Shown: positions 1 to 7,977, numbered from the stretch's first letter. The stretch: 64,000 nucleotides of DNA from Pontibacterium sp049603715 (GCA_049603715.1 JBMYSW010000002.1:62001-126000); one strand, 5' to 3'. Translations and numbers: made by a program. The notes: generated by a model not told the origin, from the sequence alone.

Positions 1-2
1 AT

Positions 3-110
3 AAAGTCGCTCCTGTTTCGTTAAACCGCGTAATCTTGGCAAACAGGGGTTACTACTCCGCTGAGCTTAAGCAACATTTAATAACAGCTATATGCAGTAG
101 ATCAGTATAA
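3..110 (+). CDS. Possible C-terminal tail of an unidentified upstream gene (partial)
   Basis: An open frame enters from the left edge and stops with TAA at 108-110. The 35 visible codons give a protein-like tail (PVSLNRVILANRGYYSAE near its start) with a mixed hydrophobic/polar composition. It is on the same strand as the next gene, about 60 bases upstream of it. No family can be named from so little sequence, and a chance open frame remains possible. Confidence 0.3.
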   Translation, partial: KVAPVSLNRVILANRGYYSAELKQHLITAICSRSV

Positions 111-169
111 AAAAAGTGCCTACAATGTTGGGAAACTTTTATGCCTAACATACTGAGATTTGGTTATAT

Positions 170-3100
170 ATGGCTCAAATGAATGTAAGCGCTAGAGCTG
201 TTGATATGCTTGGTCGACAGCAAATTGCGGGGATACCAACGGCTATTCACGAGCTATTCAAAAATTCGCACGATGCCTATGCTACAAATGCAGAAATCGA
301 CTATTTCCAAGACAAAAACCTAGTTATTCTTCGTGATAACGGAGTTGGGATGACGGAAGAAGAGTTTGTTAAAAAGTGGCTTACAATTGGTACTTCTAGC
401 AAACTAGGTGTAAATCGGAAATCGGCATATATCCCAAATGGAATGACGCCACGCCCGTTAATGGGCGAAAAAGGTATCGGCAGGCTTGCTATTGCCTCAA
501 TTGGACGGCAAGTTGTTGTACTGAGTCGTGCAGAGAGGGCTGATGGTGTCCATGATATGGTCGTCGCATTGATCCACTGGAGCCAATTTGAAATTCCTGA
601 TATTGGTATTTCAGATATTGTTATCCCTACGCGAACTTTTTCAGAAAATCGATTACCAACAGCTGAAGACTTGATGTCAATGTCGAAGGAGCTGATATCC
701 CACCTTGACAGCTTAGGTGACGCTATGCCTAGTGACTATCTGGAGCTTATTATTGCTGATGCTAAGCTTCTCTCCTTTTCGCCAGAAATTTTATTTAAAA
801 ATTTACAAAATAAAACTGAAGCAGACTGGGAAAAAACGCCAAGCGAGCTACGATCAACAGATGCTCCCCCTATTTTAGACGGTATTGGAAAAGGTACTCA
901 TTTTATTATCATGCCCAATGATGAAACATTGGAGCTTGATGTTAAAACTGATACAAACGGCACGACCGACCTACAAAAAATCCTAGTTGGCTTCTCTAAC
1001 ACTTTTGACATAGAGAATAAAGAAAGGCTAAAGACAAAATTCCGTTTACATCAAGGGAATGCAGAAGCTCAAGAGCTAATAGAAGAAGGCTTCTTTACTA
1101 AAAAAGATGCTGCCGATGGTGACCATATAGTTGAAGGTGAGTTTGACGAATATGGGCAGTTTAGGGGTAAGGTCACCGTTTATAAAGGAGAGCCTCAAGG
1201 GCACATAATAAACTGGAATAAAAGTTTTGGTGCGAAGACTCGATGCGGTCCTTTCAAAATTAAATTTACTTATTTGCAGGGTGAGGCATCGGAAAGTATG
1301 GTGCCGAGTGATCGGTATATAGAGCTTCAAACTAAACTGAAAATGTATGGTGGACTTTACCTTTACAAAGATGGAGTGCGGGTACTACCTTACGGTAAGC
1401 AAGAATTCGATTTTCTAAAATTCGAAGAAAAGCGAACAAAAAGAGCTGCAACCCATTTCTTTTCTCATCGTTTGATGTTTGGTGCTATCGAAATTAAACA
1501 TGATGTGAATACCAAACTAGAGGAGAAAGCTGGACGAGAAGGTCTGATCGAAAATGTTGCGTATAGAGAGTTTGTTAGCCTGCTGGAGAACTTCTTTGAA
1601 CAATTAGCTGTGGACTTTTTTAGGGAATCCTCAGCTAATGATCGATTCTTTGAACTTAAAAACAAGTTTAAAGAACAAGCGAAGAAACAAAGTGAAGCTG
1701 AGAAAAAGCGTAAAAAACTAGTCAAAACAAAAAAAGAAGACTTTAGAACACAACTAGCTGTTTTTTTTGATTCTTATGGTGATGGCTCATATTTGAAGAA
1801 AGTAAATGAGTTTGAAAGTCATATTAAGCTTGAGTTGGAAAAGGCAAGTGACAACTGGAGTGAGCAAGAGAAATACCGCTTTATTTCAAACCTTCGTAGT
1901 GATATGTCATCAAAATGGAAATCTTTTGATGCAGAACTAAAGATAACCATGCCAAGGGTAGGTTTGAGCAACAAAGATAGAAAGAGTTGGGAAACGTATT
2001 TAGCAACTCGTGAAAAGTTTTATGAGGATGTGGTTCGTCCGGCCCAAAAAACAATTGAAACAATAATTTCTGAGTATGTTGCCTCTAACAGCTTATCATT
2101 CACGCTAAGAGACCGGGTCAGTGAGTTTATCGAAGAAGAGAGAAAAACACTTTCAAAAAAAATATCGACATACCGTAATGACCTCAAAGGTAATGTTAGT
2201 GAAATTGACTCCGTAATTAAAGAAAAAGCTCGGAGTAAATCTGCAGAATATACGCAAGCGTTAGCTGAAATTATGACGTCTATAAACTCAACAGCTATAG
2301 ATACCTTTTCTGAGGAAGAGTCGTTAGAAGCTATCTCTTCTTGGGAAAAACAGCTAGAAAATATTAATGAGCAGACGGAGCAATATTTCACAAAAATGCG
2401 AGATGCAGTAGAGCTAGTTATTAATGATATCAACGATGACGAATCAAGTTCGGTAGATGTTATCATTGCCTTGGAAAGTGAAAATGAACAGGTCAAAGAG
2501 TCTCTCAATCAGTATTATGAATTTGCTCAACTAGGAATGTCACTGGGTATTATTCAGCATGAATTTAGCAGTACGGCGCGTAACGTAAGAAACTCCATCC
2601 GCTCGCTCAAACCCTGGGCAGATAAAAACCCTAAGTTAAATGGCTTGTATAATAATATTAGTCATAGCTTTGCCCATTTGGACGGGTATCTGAAGATGTT
2701 TACTCCATTAAATCGCCGGTTATATCGGAGTAAAGTAGACCTTTCAGGAAAAGAAATAGATAGCTATCTAAGGGATATTTTTGAAGATAGATTGAAACGG
2801 CATAACATAACCCTAACTTCAACTAGAGAATTTATGTTGAAGTCTACTAATGTTTTTCCATCGTCCTTTCTGCCAGTGTTTATCAATGTCGTGGATAATG
2901 CAATCTATTGGCTAAATAGCCAGCTTGAAAGTGAAAACGAAGATAAAAAAATATTACTTGATGTTGATGGTGACAATCTACTAATAAGTAACAATGGCCC
3001 AGCAATCGCACTGATAGATAGAGATAGAATTTTTGAGTTCACATTTTCTCGTAAGTCCGGTGGGCGAGGTATGGGTTTATTCATAAGTAAAGAATCCCTT

Positions 3101-3193
3101 AATCATGAAGGATTTGATATTCAATTGGCTAATGGGGAGGCAGCTGACTCTCCCTGCTTTGTCATTTGTGAAAAAGTTATGGAGCAAGAATAA
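170..3193 (+). CDS. MORC/Hsp90-like GHKL ATPase fused to a histidine-kinase-like core
   Basis: A 1007-residue predicted cytosolic signalling ATPase with two GHKL modules. The N-terminal module (~1-420) has an intact N-box (E28, N32, D35), the DNGVG loop at 56-60 and the lid GEKGIGR at 99-105, as in Hsp90/MutL/MORC ATPases. A long Lys/Glu-rich helical region follows (~480-790). The C-terminus resembles a kinase: IIQHEF with H797 as possible phospho-acceptor, a second N-box around N910 and the lid GGRGMG at 964-969. No membrane segment or signal peptide is seen. The stop overlaps the next ATG (TAATG), so it is translationally coupled to a receiver-domain partner. No clear Shine-Dalgarno precedes the ATG, but the N-terminus is typical of the fold. 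A defence role is inferred from the neighbouring toxin-antitoxin genes; no named family is recognised. Confidence 0.75.
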   Translation: MAQMNVSARAVDMLGRQQIAGIPTAIHELFKNSHDAYATNAEIDYFQDKNLVILRDNGVGMTEEEFVKKWLTIGTSSKLGVNRKSAYIPNGMTPRPLMGEKGIGRLAIASIGRQVVVLSRAERADGVHDMVVALIHWSQFEIPDIGISDIVIPTRTFSENRLPTAEDLMSMSKELISHLDSLGDAMPSDYLELIIADAKLLSFSPEILFKNLQNKTEADWEKTPSELRSTDAPPILDGIGKGTHFIIMPNDETLELDVKTDTNGTTDLQKILVGFSNTFDIENKERLKTKFRLHQGNAEAQELIEEGFFTKKDAADGDHIVEGEFDEYGQFRGKVTVYKGEPQGHIINWNKSFGAKTRCGPFKIKFTYLQGEASESMVPSDRYIELQTKLKMYGGLYLYKDGVRVLPYGKQEFDFLKFEEKRTKRAATHFFSHRLMFGAIEIKHDVNTKLEEKAGREGLIENVAYREFVSLLENFFEQLAVDFFRESSANDRFFELKNKFKEQAKKQSEAEKKRKKLVKTKKEDFRTQLAVFFDSYGDGSYLKKVNEFESHIKLELEKASDNWSEQEKYRFISNLRSDMSSKWKSFDAELKITMPRVGLSNKDRKSWETYLATREKFYEDVVRPAQKTIETIISEYVASNSLSFTLRDRVSEFIEEERKTLSKKISTYRNDLKGNVSEIDSVIKEKARSKSAEYTQALAEIMTSINSTAIDTFSEEESLEAISSWEKQLENINEQTEQYFTKMRDAVELVINDINDDESSSVDVIIALESENEQVKESLNQYYEFAQLGMSLGIIQHEFSSTARNVRNSIRSLKPWADKNPKLNGLYNNISHSFAHLDGYLKMFTPLNRRLYRSKVDLSGKEIDSYLRDIFEDRLKRHNITLTSTREFMLKSTNVFPSSFLPVFINVVDNAIYWLNSQLESENEDKKILLDVDGDNLLISNNGPAIALIDRDRIFEFTFSRKSGGRGMGLFISKESLNHEGFDIQLANGEAADSPCFVICEKVMEQE

Positions 3194-4938
3194 TGTCTAC
3201 GTTTGATCAGTATTGCCGAGATGTCGTTGATGAATATGTTCAAACAGTTCTGATAATCGATGATGGTGCAGGCCTAAGTAACACTTTAGCTGGGGGCGAT
3301 GAAGCGGAGATTATAGAAGAGCCTTTAGATGGCTTCGACCCTATGGCTGAGGCCCTGCAGCCAAAGGGGCCTCGACGAGAAGAGCTTGAAGATCAAAATG
3401 AACAAGTAACGCACCCTTTAAACACATTATCTCTTACCAATGCATTCTATGAGCGAGGAATTGTTGCTGGTTTATATCAACCAAAAATTGATATTGGGCA
3501 ATCCGTCGAAGATTTTGCTTCCAAAGCAATGAAAGTATCAGCTACCGCAGATGTAATAATTCTTGATTGGATGTTGGTAGACCACGACGCTAGCTATAGC
3601 ATAGAAATAGTGAAGCAGATTCTTCAGCATGATAAAAATAATGGTGGAAGGTTACGCACAATTGTTGTGTACACTGGCGAAACAAATCTCCACAAGTTAT
3701 GTAATGATTTATGGGGAGAACTGCGTGATGAAAATTTGGATAAACCTGCTGAATACCAGATTAGTTCGGAGCATTTAAACATCGTATTTTACAATAAACC
3801 AGATGCAGTGAATGTAGTGAGACCAGTGTCCGAAGAAGACCTGCCAGAAAAAGCCCTTCAAGCGTTTGCTGCATTAGTTAATGGCTTGGTTCCAGCATTC
3901 GCAATGAAAGCGACATCGACAGTAAGGCAGTGTACAGGTGCTTTGTTAGCGAAATTTAGCTCTGATTTAGATTCTGGGTATTTAGCTCATCGCGCTCTGT
4001 TACCAGATCCTCAAGACTCCGAAGTTCTAATGCTAGAAAACTACTCCTCCTATTTGAGAAATGTTCTAGCACTTGCTCAGGTTGATCGTAAAACTCTAGG
4101 GTATGATACTTTAAAATTATGGGTTGAAGAAAAATACGACTCTCGATACAAAAAGGCAAAAATAACTGGAGATGGAACTCATTGTAAAGAGATAACTATC
4201 CGAAAAAAAGGGGCTCTAGAATCACTGGAATACGGTTTCACTAAGGGTAAAGAAGGCTTATTTAAGGCTATTCAGTATGAAACTAGCTCAAAAAGAGCAA
4301 AGAAGATTGTAGATGTACTAGCGAACTTAGAGCGTGTTGTTGGTGCATTTGGTAGCTATGAGAATGAAGCAAAGAAATCATCACAAGCTCTGGCTTGTAT
4401 TACCGCTTTTCGCCGTACATTCCGTGATTTGAGAGTCGGCCATCCTTATTTAACTCAAGGTACACTAATCAAATCAATTGATGAAGGTACTTACCTAGTG
4501 TGTGTAATGCCAAAATGCGATACCGCGCGAGTGAAAAAAGCTCGTAAGTTTTCATTCGCACGATTAACGCCTAGTGATGGTGTATTTGATTTGGTTGCGC
4601 CTGATATAAATACCAAAGATACATATGTTCACCTACGCACTAACTTTAAATTTTACGAGCTAGAACATATTGTGTTCAAAGCAACTGCGAGCTCAAAGGT
4701 AGAAGCAGTTGATGATCAAGATAAGCTTGTATTTGAGTCAGAACCCTACAATAAAATAGAAACTAATAGAGATAAAGAAGTCGCCGAAAATCAAGAAGCT
4801 GGCAAAAAATACCTTTGGATTGGGGATCTTGAAGATTTGGATGTGCAAACGAAAGTATCATCAATAGTAGGCGACTTTAATCGAATTGGAGTTGACGAAG
4901 TCGAGTATTTAAGGCGAAGGAAAGTTCAACTTAACTAA
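3193..4938 (+). CDS. Receiver-domain protein with large uncharacterised C-terminus, partner of the GHKL kinase
   Basis: A 581-residue protein. Its first ~210 residues look like a response-regulator receiver: acidic pair D23/D24, phospho-acceptor candidate D125 in ILDWML, T161 after a hydrophobic strand, and K202 in FYNKPD. The spacing between the acidic pair and D125 is about 100 residues rather than ~45, because an acidic insertion (~30-80) is present. Residues 210-581 match no output domain I know (no HTH, GGDEF, EAL, HD or nuclease motif). The start ATG overlaps the stop of the upstream gene, with GGAG a few bases upstream. Phosphotransfer from the upstream protein is an inference from adjacency and conserved residues. 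Confidence 0.7.
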   Translation: MSTFDQYCRDVVDEYVQTVLIIDDGAGLSNTLAGGDEAEIIEEPLDGFDPMAEALQPKGPRREELEDQNEQVTHPLNTLSLTNAFYERGIVAGLYQPKIDIGQSVEDFASKAMKVSATADVIILDWMLVDHDASYSIEIVKQILQHDKNNGGRLRTIVVYTGETNLHKLCNDLWGELRDENLDKPAEYQISSEHLNIVFYNKPDAVNVVRPVSEEDLPEKALQAFAALVNGLVPAFAMKATSTVRQCTGALLAKFSSDLDSGYLAHRALLPDPQDSEVLMLENYSSYLRNVLALAQVDRKTLGYDTLKLWVEEKYDSRYKKAKITGDGTHCKEITIRKKGALESLEYGFTKGKEGLFKAIQYETSSKRAKKIVDVLANLERVVGAFGSYENEAKKSSQALACITAFRRTFRDLRVGHPYLTQGTLIKSIDEGTYLVCVMPKCDTARVKKARKFSFARLTPSDGVFDLVAPDINTKDTYVHLRTNFKFYELEHIVFKATASSKVEAVDDQDKLVFESEPYNKIETNRDKEVAENQEAGKKYLWIGDLEDLDVQTKVSSIVGDFNRIGVDEVEYLRRRKVQLN

Positions 4939-5236
4939 AAAGTCGCTGATTCAACAAGACTACCTCATGAAATTTGTAACTTTCTACTGCTAGATAACAG
5001 GTCAGGTGCCAAAAATCGGAAAAGAGCTGGATTCTGATAATCAAGGCTAAGCTAGCTGGTATTGAGATCGCATACGCGCTAAGTTTTTTCACTGAAATCA
5101 GAAGTAAACCAAACACAAGTTGGATTAGCGTTTGGGAGTGTGTGTATAGTTTACCGTTAAAGTATGGGAACCAACCTTACTGTTGGCTGTTCACACTGGC
5201 TTTGCCAACTGCCAGAAACAATGCCCGTCTTTGTGA

Positions 5237-5277
5237 GGTCTACATGTATTTACTAGCAGTGTAATTAGGCGTAGACC
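5237..5277. promoter_or_regulatory. Orphan copy of the 41-bp AbiEi-type operator
   Basis: Outer arms GGTCTACA (5237-5244) and CGTAGACC (5270-5277), inner half-sites TTTAC and GTAAT, with gaps of 4, 7 and 4 bases. Length and spacing are identical to the two elements in front of abiEi at 6329-6369 and 6395-6435. It lies about 1.1 kb upstream of abiEi and about 185 bases before mazE, so it may let AbiEi act on this region or may be a relic of another abiE promoter. Confidence 0.6.
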
Positions 5278-5388
5278 TTGCTTATCTCTTCTTGCTTACG
5301 CTTTTTCAGCCATTTTTTAAGGCTAATTATACGAGGGACAGTTTTTATAGCACACCCCGGACCAGCGTAAGTAAGATATCTAGCATTG

Positions 5389-5445
5389 GTATCTACAATG
5401 TTGACACAAAACCTTTCTATGCTAATGTATATCTAATGTAGATAC
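5389..5445 (+). promoter_or_regulatory. mazEF promoter and likely MazE operator
   Basis: A -35 hexamer TTGACA is at 5401-5406; the -10 is less clear (around 5421-5430). The promoter is bracketed by 9-base inverted arms GTATCTACA (5389-5397) and TGTAGATAC (5437-5445). The downstream site is itself a palindrome, TATCTA-ATG-TAGATA (5430-5444). Paired sites around a promoter fit the known autoregulation of AbrB-fold antitoxins; the assignment to MazE is inferred from position. Confidence 0.5.
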
Positions 5446-5461
5446 GTTTTGGGAGAGTCTT

Positions 5462-5725
5462 ATGGAGTCGCAAATTAATAAATGGGGCAACAGTGCAGCC
5501 ATTCGTATTCCCGCAAATATGCTGGCGAGTATGGGGCTTACGGTCAATAGTCCTGTAACCATTGAGATTTTAGACGGTAAGATTGTAATCGAGCCGGTTA
5601 AAGAGTCTAAAAAGCGCCTTAGTTTGCCTTTTTCAGAGGAGGCTTTGTTACAGGGGCTGAATGCTTATACCGCTCACGCTGATGAAGTTGCAACGCCAAC
5701 TCATAAGGAAATGGGTGGTGAATGA
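5462..5725 (+). CDS. mazE: MazE-type antitoxin (AbrB/SpoVT fold)
   Basis: An 87-residue antitoxin. The N-terminal ~45 residues are a swapped-hairpin AbrB-type DNA-binding domain (INKWGNSAAIRIP, then VTIEILDGKIVIEP). The acidic, less ordered tail is expected to wrap around the toxin. It would neutralise the downstream MazF and repress the shared promoter. The start is supported by GGGAGAG just upstream. Its stop overlaps the mazF ATG (ATGA), the usual coupling for this module. Confidence 0.9.
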   Translation: MESQINKWGNSAAIRIPANMLASMGLTVNSPVTIEILDGKIVIEPVKESKKRLSLPFSEEALLQGLNAYTAHADEVATPTHKEMGGE

Positions 5726-6087
5726 CTAGAGCCTTTATCCCAGAACGAAATGACGTTGTTTGGCTAGATTTTGAGCCCACCAAAGGCAAAGAGATTGGCA
5801 AATACCGCCCCGCCCTTGTGCTCTCATCGAAAGCATATAATCAACAAACAGGGCTCCTGATTTGTTGCCCAATAAGTACCAGCATTCGTGGTGGAGTGAC
5901 AGAGGTTACACTCGAAAGCTTAGACCAGCCCTCTGTGGTTGCAGCTAGTCTAATCCAAACTCTATCTTGGAAGGAGCGCAAAGTTAAGTTCATTACAAAG
6001 GCGGAAAGCGGAGTGATGGAGCAGGTGTTAATGCGGATTATTCCACTGATTGGTGCAGATAAAGTCATCGAGCAAATGATCGAATAA
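5722..6087 (+). CDS. mazF: MazF/PemK-family mRNA interferase toxin
   Basis: A 121-residue endoribonuclease toxin that cleaves mRNA at short specific sequences when free of MazE. The family signature GKEIGKYRPALVLS is at ~22-35, including R29, and T53 occupies the second conserved catalytic position in PISTS. Length matches the family (~110-120). It forms a 4-base overlap with mazE. The target sequence cannot be read from the protein. Nothing suggests inactivation. Confidence 0.92.
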   Translation: MTRAFIPERNDVVWLDFEPTKGKEIGKYRPALVLSSKAYNQQTGLLICCPISTSIRGGVTEVTLESLDQPSVVAASLIQTLSWKERKVKFITKAESGVMEQVLMRIIPLIGADKVIEQMIE

Positions 6088-6322
6088 CGGTTTACAAAAG
6101 CGCTGCTACATTCACCTCCCCCCTTTGACCATAAGCGACCTTTAAGTGATGTATCGCGAAGTAGTAGCGCCTCTTTATTGTAGGCACTGAGCAAGTACCT
6201 ACTCATGCAGCGAAGTTAGCTATGGAGTAGGCCCTCCGAGCGCAGCCCTCCAAATAAGCTGTTTACACGGTAGTACTATTTTAATTTACTCCTCTTATCT
6301 AGCCTTCTAATCTTGGTTTAAT

Positions 6323-6375
6323 TCTATGGGTCTACACTAAATTACTTAAAGGGTAATGTTTTGTAGACCCATAGA
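6323..6375. promoter_or_regulatory. AbiEi operator, upstream copy
   Basis: A perfect 14-base inverted repeat (6323-6336 and 6362-6375) containing the 41-bp element at 6329-6369: GGTCTACA, ATTAC, GTAAT, TGTAGACC with gaps 4, 7 and 4. AbiEi antitoxins are known to bind paired inverted repeats cooperatively in their own promoter; position and pairing support that role here. Confidence 0.65.
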
Positions 6376-6394
6376 TTGTTCCTTGACCTCTTTA

Positions 6395-6435
6395 GATCTA
6401 CACTAAATTACCTAATTAGTAATGTTTTGTAGACC
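6395..6435. promoter_or_regulatory. AbiEi operator, downstream copy reaching the start codon
   Basis: A second 41-bp element: GATCTACA (6395-6402), ATTAC, GTAAT, TGTAGACC (6428-6435), same spacings as the copy 66 bases upstream. Its right arm ends one base before the likely abiEi ATG at 6437, so bound protein would cover the translation start region and the early transcribed region. Confidence 0.65.
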
Positions 6436-6436
6436 T

Positions 6437-6967
6437 ATGATGAAGTCTGATGAGCTGTTGACCATCTTTGCAAAGACAGTAAAGGCTGGTGGTGGCATTC
6501 ACACTGCTGCAGAGTTGGCTTTTATGCTGGGAGTGCCTTGTGATGCTGCGTTTATAAAGTTTTTGGCTGATAACACAAAAAAAGGGCGTATTAGGCGGCT
6601 GGTAAAGGGTATTTACGAAAGTACACTCACGCCTCCTGATCCAGACACCGCGATTTATAAAGTGATTAAAAAGATACGAAGTGGGGTGTTGAGTTACATC
6701 AGTTTAGAAAGCCAACTCAGCTACACTGGCGACATTTCACAAGTGGTTATGGGGCGCGTAACAGTGGTTACCAAAGGTCGTCATGGCTGTTTCGATACAC
6801 CTTATGGGGTTATCGAACTCACTCACACTAAAAAGTCGGTCGAGCAAATAGCGTCTCACCTGTACTATGACTCTGAAATCAAAATGTATCGAGCACATAA
6901 AGAGCAGGCGATAGCAGACTTAAAGCATTGCCGGCGCAACCTCCATATGCTGGAGGAGTTTTGTTAA
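6437..6967 (+). CDS. abiEi: AbiEi-family type IV antitoxin / autorepressor
   Basis: About 176 residues. An N-terminal winged-helix segment (~10-50, AAELAFMLGVP) is followed by the AbiEi antitoxin domain (~60-175). In AbiE modules this protein represses the operon and counteracts the AbiEii nucleotidyltransferase. The frame stays open to an ATG at 6422, but that start would encode FCRPM from within the operator arm; ATG 6437 or 6440 (MKSDELL) fits the family better. No obvious Shine-Dalgarno precedes any of them. The toxin gene follows after ~37 bases on the same strand. Confidence 0.85.
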   Translation: MMKSDELLTIFAKTVKAGGGIHTAAELAFMLGVPCDAAFIKFLADNTKKGRIRRLVKGIYESTLTPPDPDTAIYKVIKKIRSGVLSYISLESQLSYTGDISQVVMGRVTVVTKGRHGCFDTPYGVIELTHTKKSVEQIASHLYYDSEIKMYRAHKEQAIADLKHCRRNLHMLEEFC

Positions 6968-7004
6968 CCGATGTAATGGGAAATAGATTTCGGAGAACTT
7001 GCGT

Positions 7005-7892
7005 ATGTTGAGGGAACAAATTCGGCAAATTATTCAATCAAGCCCTGATTATGCAGCTATCACACCCGCGATAGAAAAGGAGCTTTTACATCATGATATT
7101 ATCGACGTGTTAATAAAGCACGGTGCCATGCAAAGGTTAACCTTTATTGGTGGTACCTCATTACGTATGTGCTACAACAGCAGTCGGCTATCAGAAGATC
7201 TTGATTTTAACGGCGGTTTTGATTTTAAGCCTGCTGAGTTTGACGGTTTAGATACTGAAATCCAAACCTATATTCAAAACAAATATGAGACGAAGGTTTG
7301 GGTTAACAAGCCTGCAAACGAAGTACTTGGCGATACGGTTTCTTGGAAAATTAGTATAGAAAAAGAGTCGAGTAGGCCGGACTTACCCCGTCAAAAAATG
7401 CACATAGATGTCTGTGCTATACCATCATTTGATGTAGAGCAGAGGGCGCTAATCAACCATTACAATGTGGTTGTTCCCACCGAAGGTATTTTGGTACCAG
7501 TTCAGTCTTTACAGGAAACACTCGCTGACAAGTTGATTGCGCTGGCGTATCGTGCACGACGGATAAAGCCCCGTGATATTTGGGATATCGTATGGCTGAA
7601 GCAGCGTGGAACGGCCTTGTCTCCTGCACTGGTAGAGCAGAAACTGTTTGCTCGATGTAAGCAAAAGGAAGACTTTCATCAGGCATTACAGGCCCAGCTG
7701 AATAAGTTGATGTCGGACGAGGAAGTGCGTAATGATTTTAATATGGAAATGAGTCGTTTTATTCCGGCTAACATCAAACAAAGAACTGTGGATAACCCAG
7801 AATATTGGGCATACGTTCAAGGTGAGGCTGGTGCGATAGCTTCTGAGTTACTTTCTGAGGGCAATCAACAGAAGCCTTTTGATATGGGGTAG
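7005..7892 (+). CDS. abiEii: AbiEii/AbiGii-type nucleotidyltransferase toxin
   Basis: A 295-residue toxin of the DNA polymerase-beta-like nucleotidyltransferase superfamily. The motif GGTSLRMC (49-56) followed by SEDLDF (63-68) provides the Gly-Gly-Ser/Thr-type loop and the two metal-binding aspartates D65 and D67. A conserved helical C-terminus includes KLIALAYRARRIKPRD, typical of AbiEii. ATG 7005 is preferred over TTG 6999 because CGGAGA at 6991-6996 is then well spaced. It pairs with abiEi, giving a complete type IV toxin-antitoxin / abortive-infection module. Confidence 0.88.
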   Translation: MLREQIRQIIQSSPDYAAITPAIEKELLHHDIIDVLIKHGAMQRLTFIGGTSLRMCYNSSRLSEDLDFNGGFDFKPAEFDGLDTEIQTYIQNKYETKVWVNKPANEVLGDTVSWKISIEKESSRPDLPRQKMHIDVCAIPSFDVEQRALINHYNVVVPTEGILVPVQSLQETLADKLIALAYRARRIKPRDIWDIVWLKQRGTALSPALVEQKLFARCKQKEDFHQALQAQLNKLMSDEEVRNDFNMEMSRFIPANIKQRTVDNPEYWAYVQGEAGAIASELLSEGNQQKPFDMG

Positions 7893-7950
7893 ACCGAAAA
7901 ACAAGTAGCTTTAGCGCTAGGTGAGCAACGCTACACAAGCCCCGCCCACA

Positions 7951-7977
7951 AAAAAGGCCGATAAAAATCGGCCTTTT
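7951..7977. terminator. Bidirectional intrinsic terminator
   Basis: Stem AAGGCCGAT / ATCGGCCTT around an AAAA loop, flanked by A-run and T-run, so it can act in both directions. It lies between the converging abiEii and the small minus-strand gene at 8005-8151 and marks the edge of the island. Confidence 0.75.

Larger units (their letters stand above)
4939..5461. other. Intergenic region before mazEF, containing operator-like elements
   Basis: About 520 bases without a convincing gene. Codon-like open frames on the minus strand here are short and not protein-like. The region holds the orphan 41-bp palindrome at 5237-5277 and the mazEF promoter/operator at 5389-5445. No integrase remnant, tRNA or terminator was recognised. 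Confidence 0.5.

Noticed and set aside
170..3193. Reading the first gene as a plain Hsp90 (HtpG)
   Set aside because: The middle and C-terminal parts lack HtpG motifs and end in a kinase-like core; the length is also too great.
4931..5116. 61-codon minus-strand frame after the receiver gene
   Set aside because: Short, no ribosome site and no recognisable family.
120..5403. Shared 11-base word CTACAATGTTG at 120-130 and 5393-5403
   Set aside because: An 11-base match is expected by chance within 64 kb, and the flanks do not match.
5841..6206. 121-codon minus-strand frame opposite mazF
   Set aside because: Antisense shadow of mazF; the real gene has full family motifs on the plus strand.
6198..6231. 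Inverted repeat CCTACTC / GAGTAGG after mazF as possible attachment site or terminator
   Set aside because: No duplicate elsewhere in the window, no integrase and no T-run.
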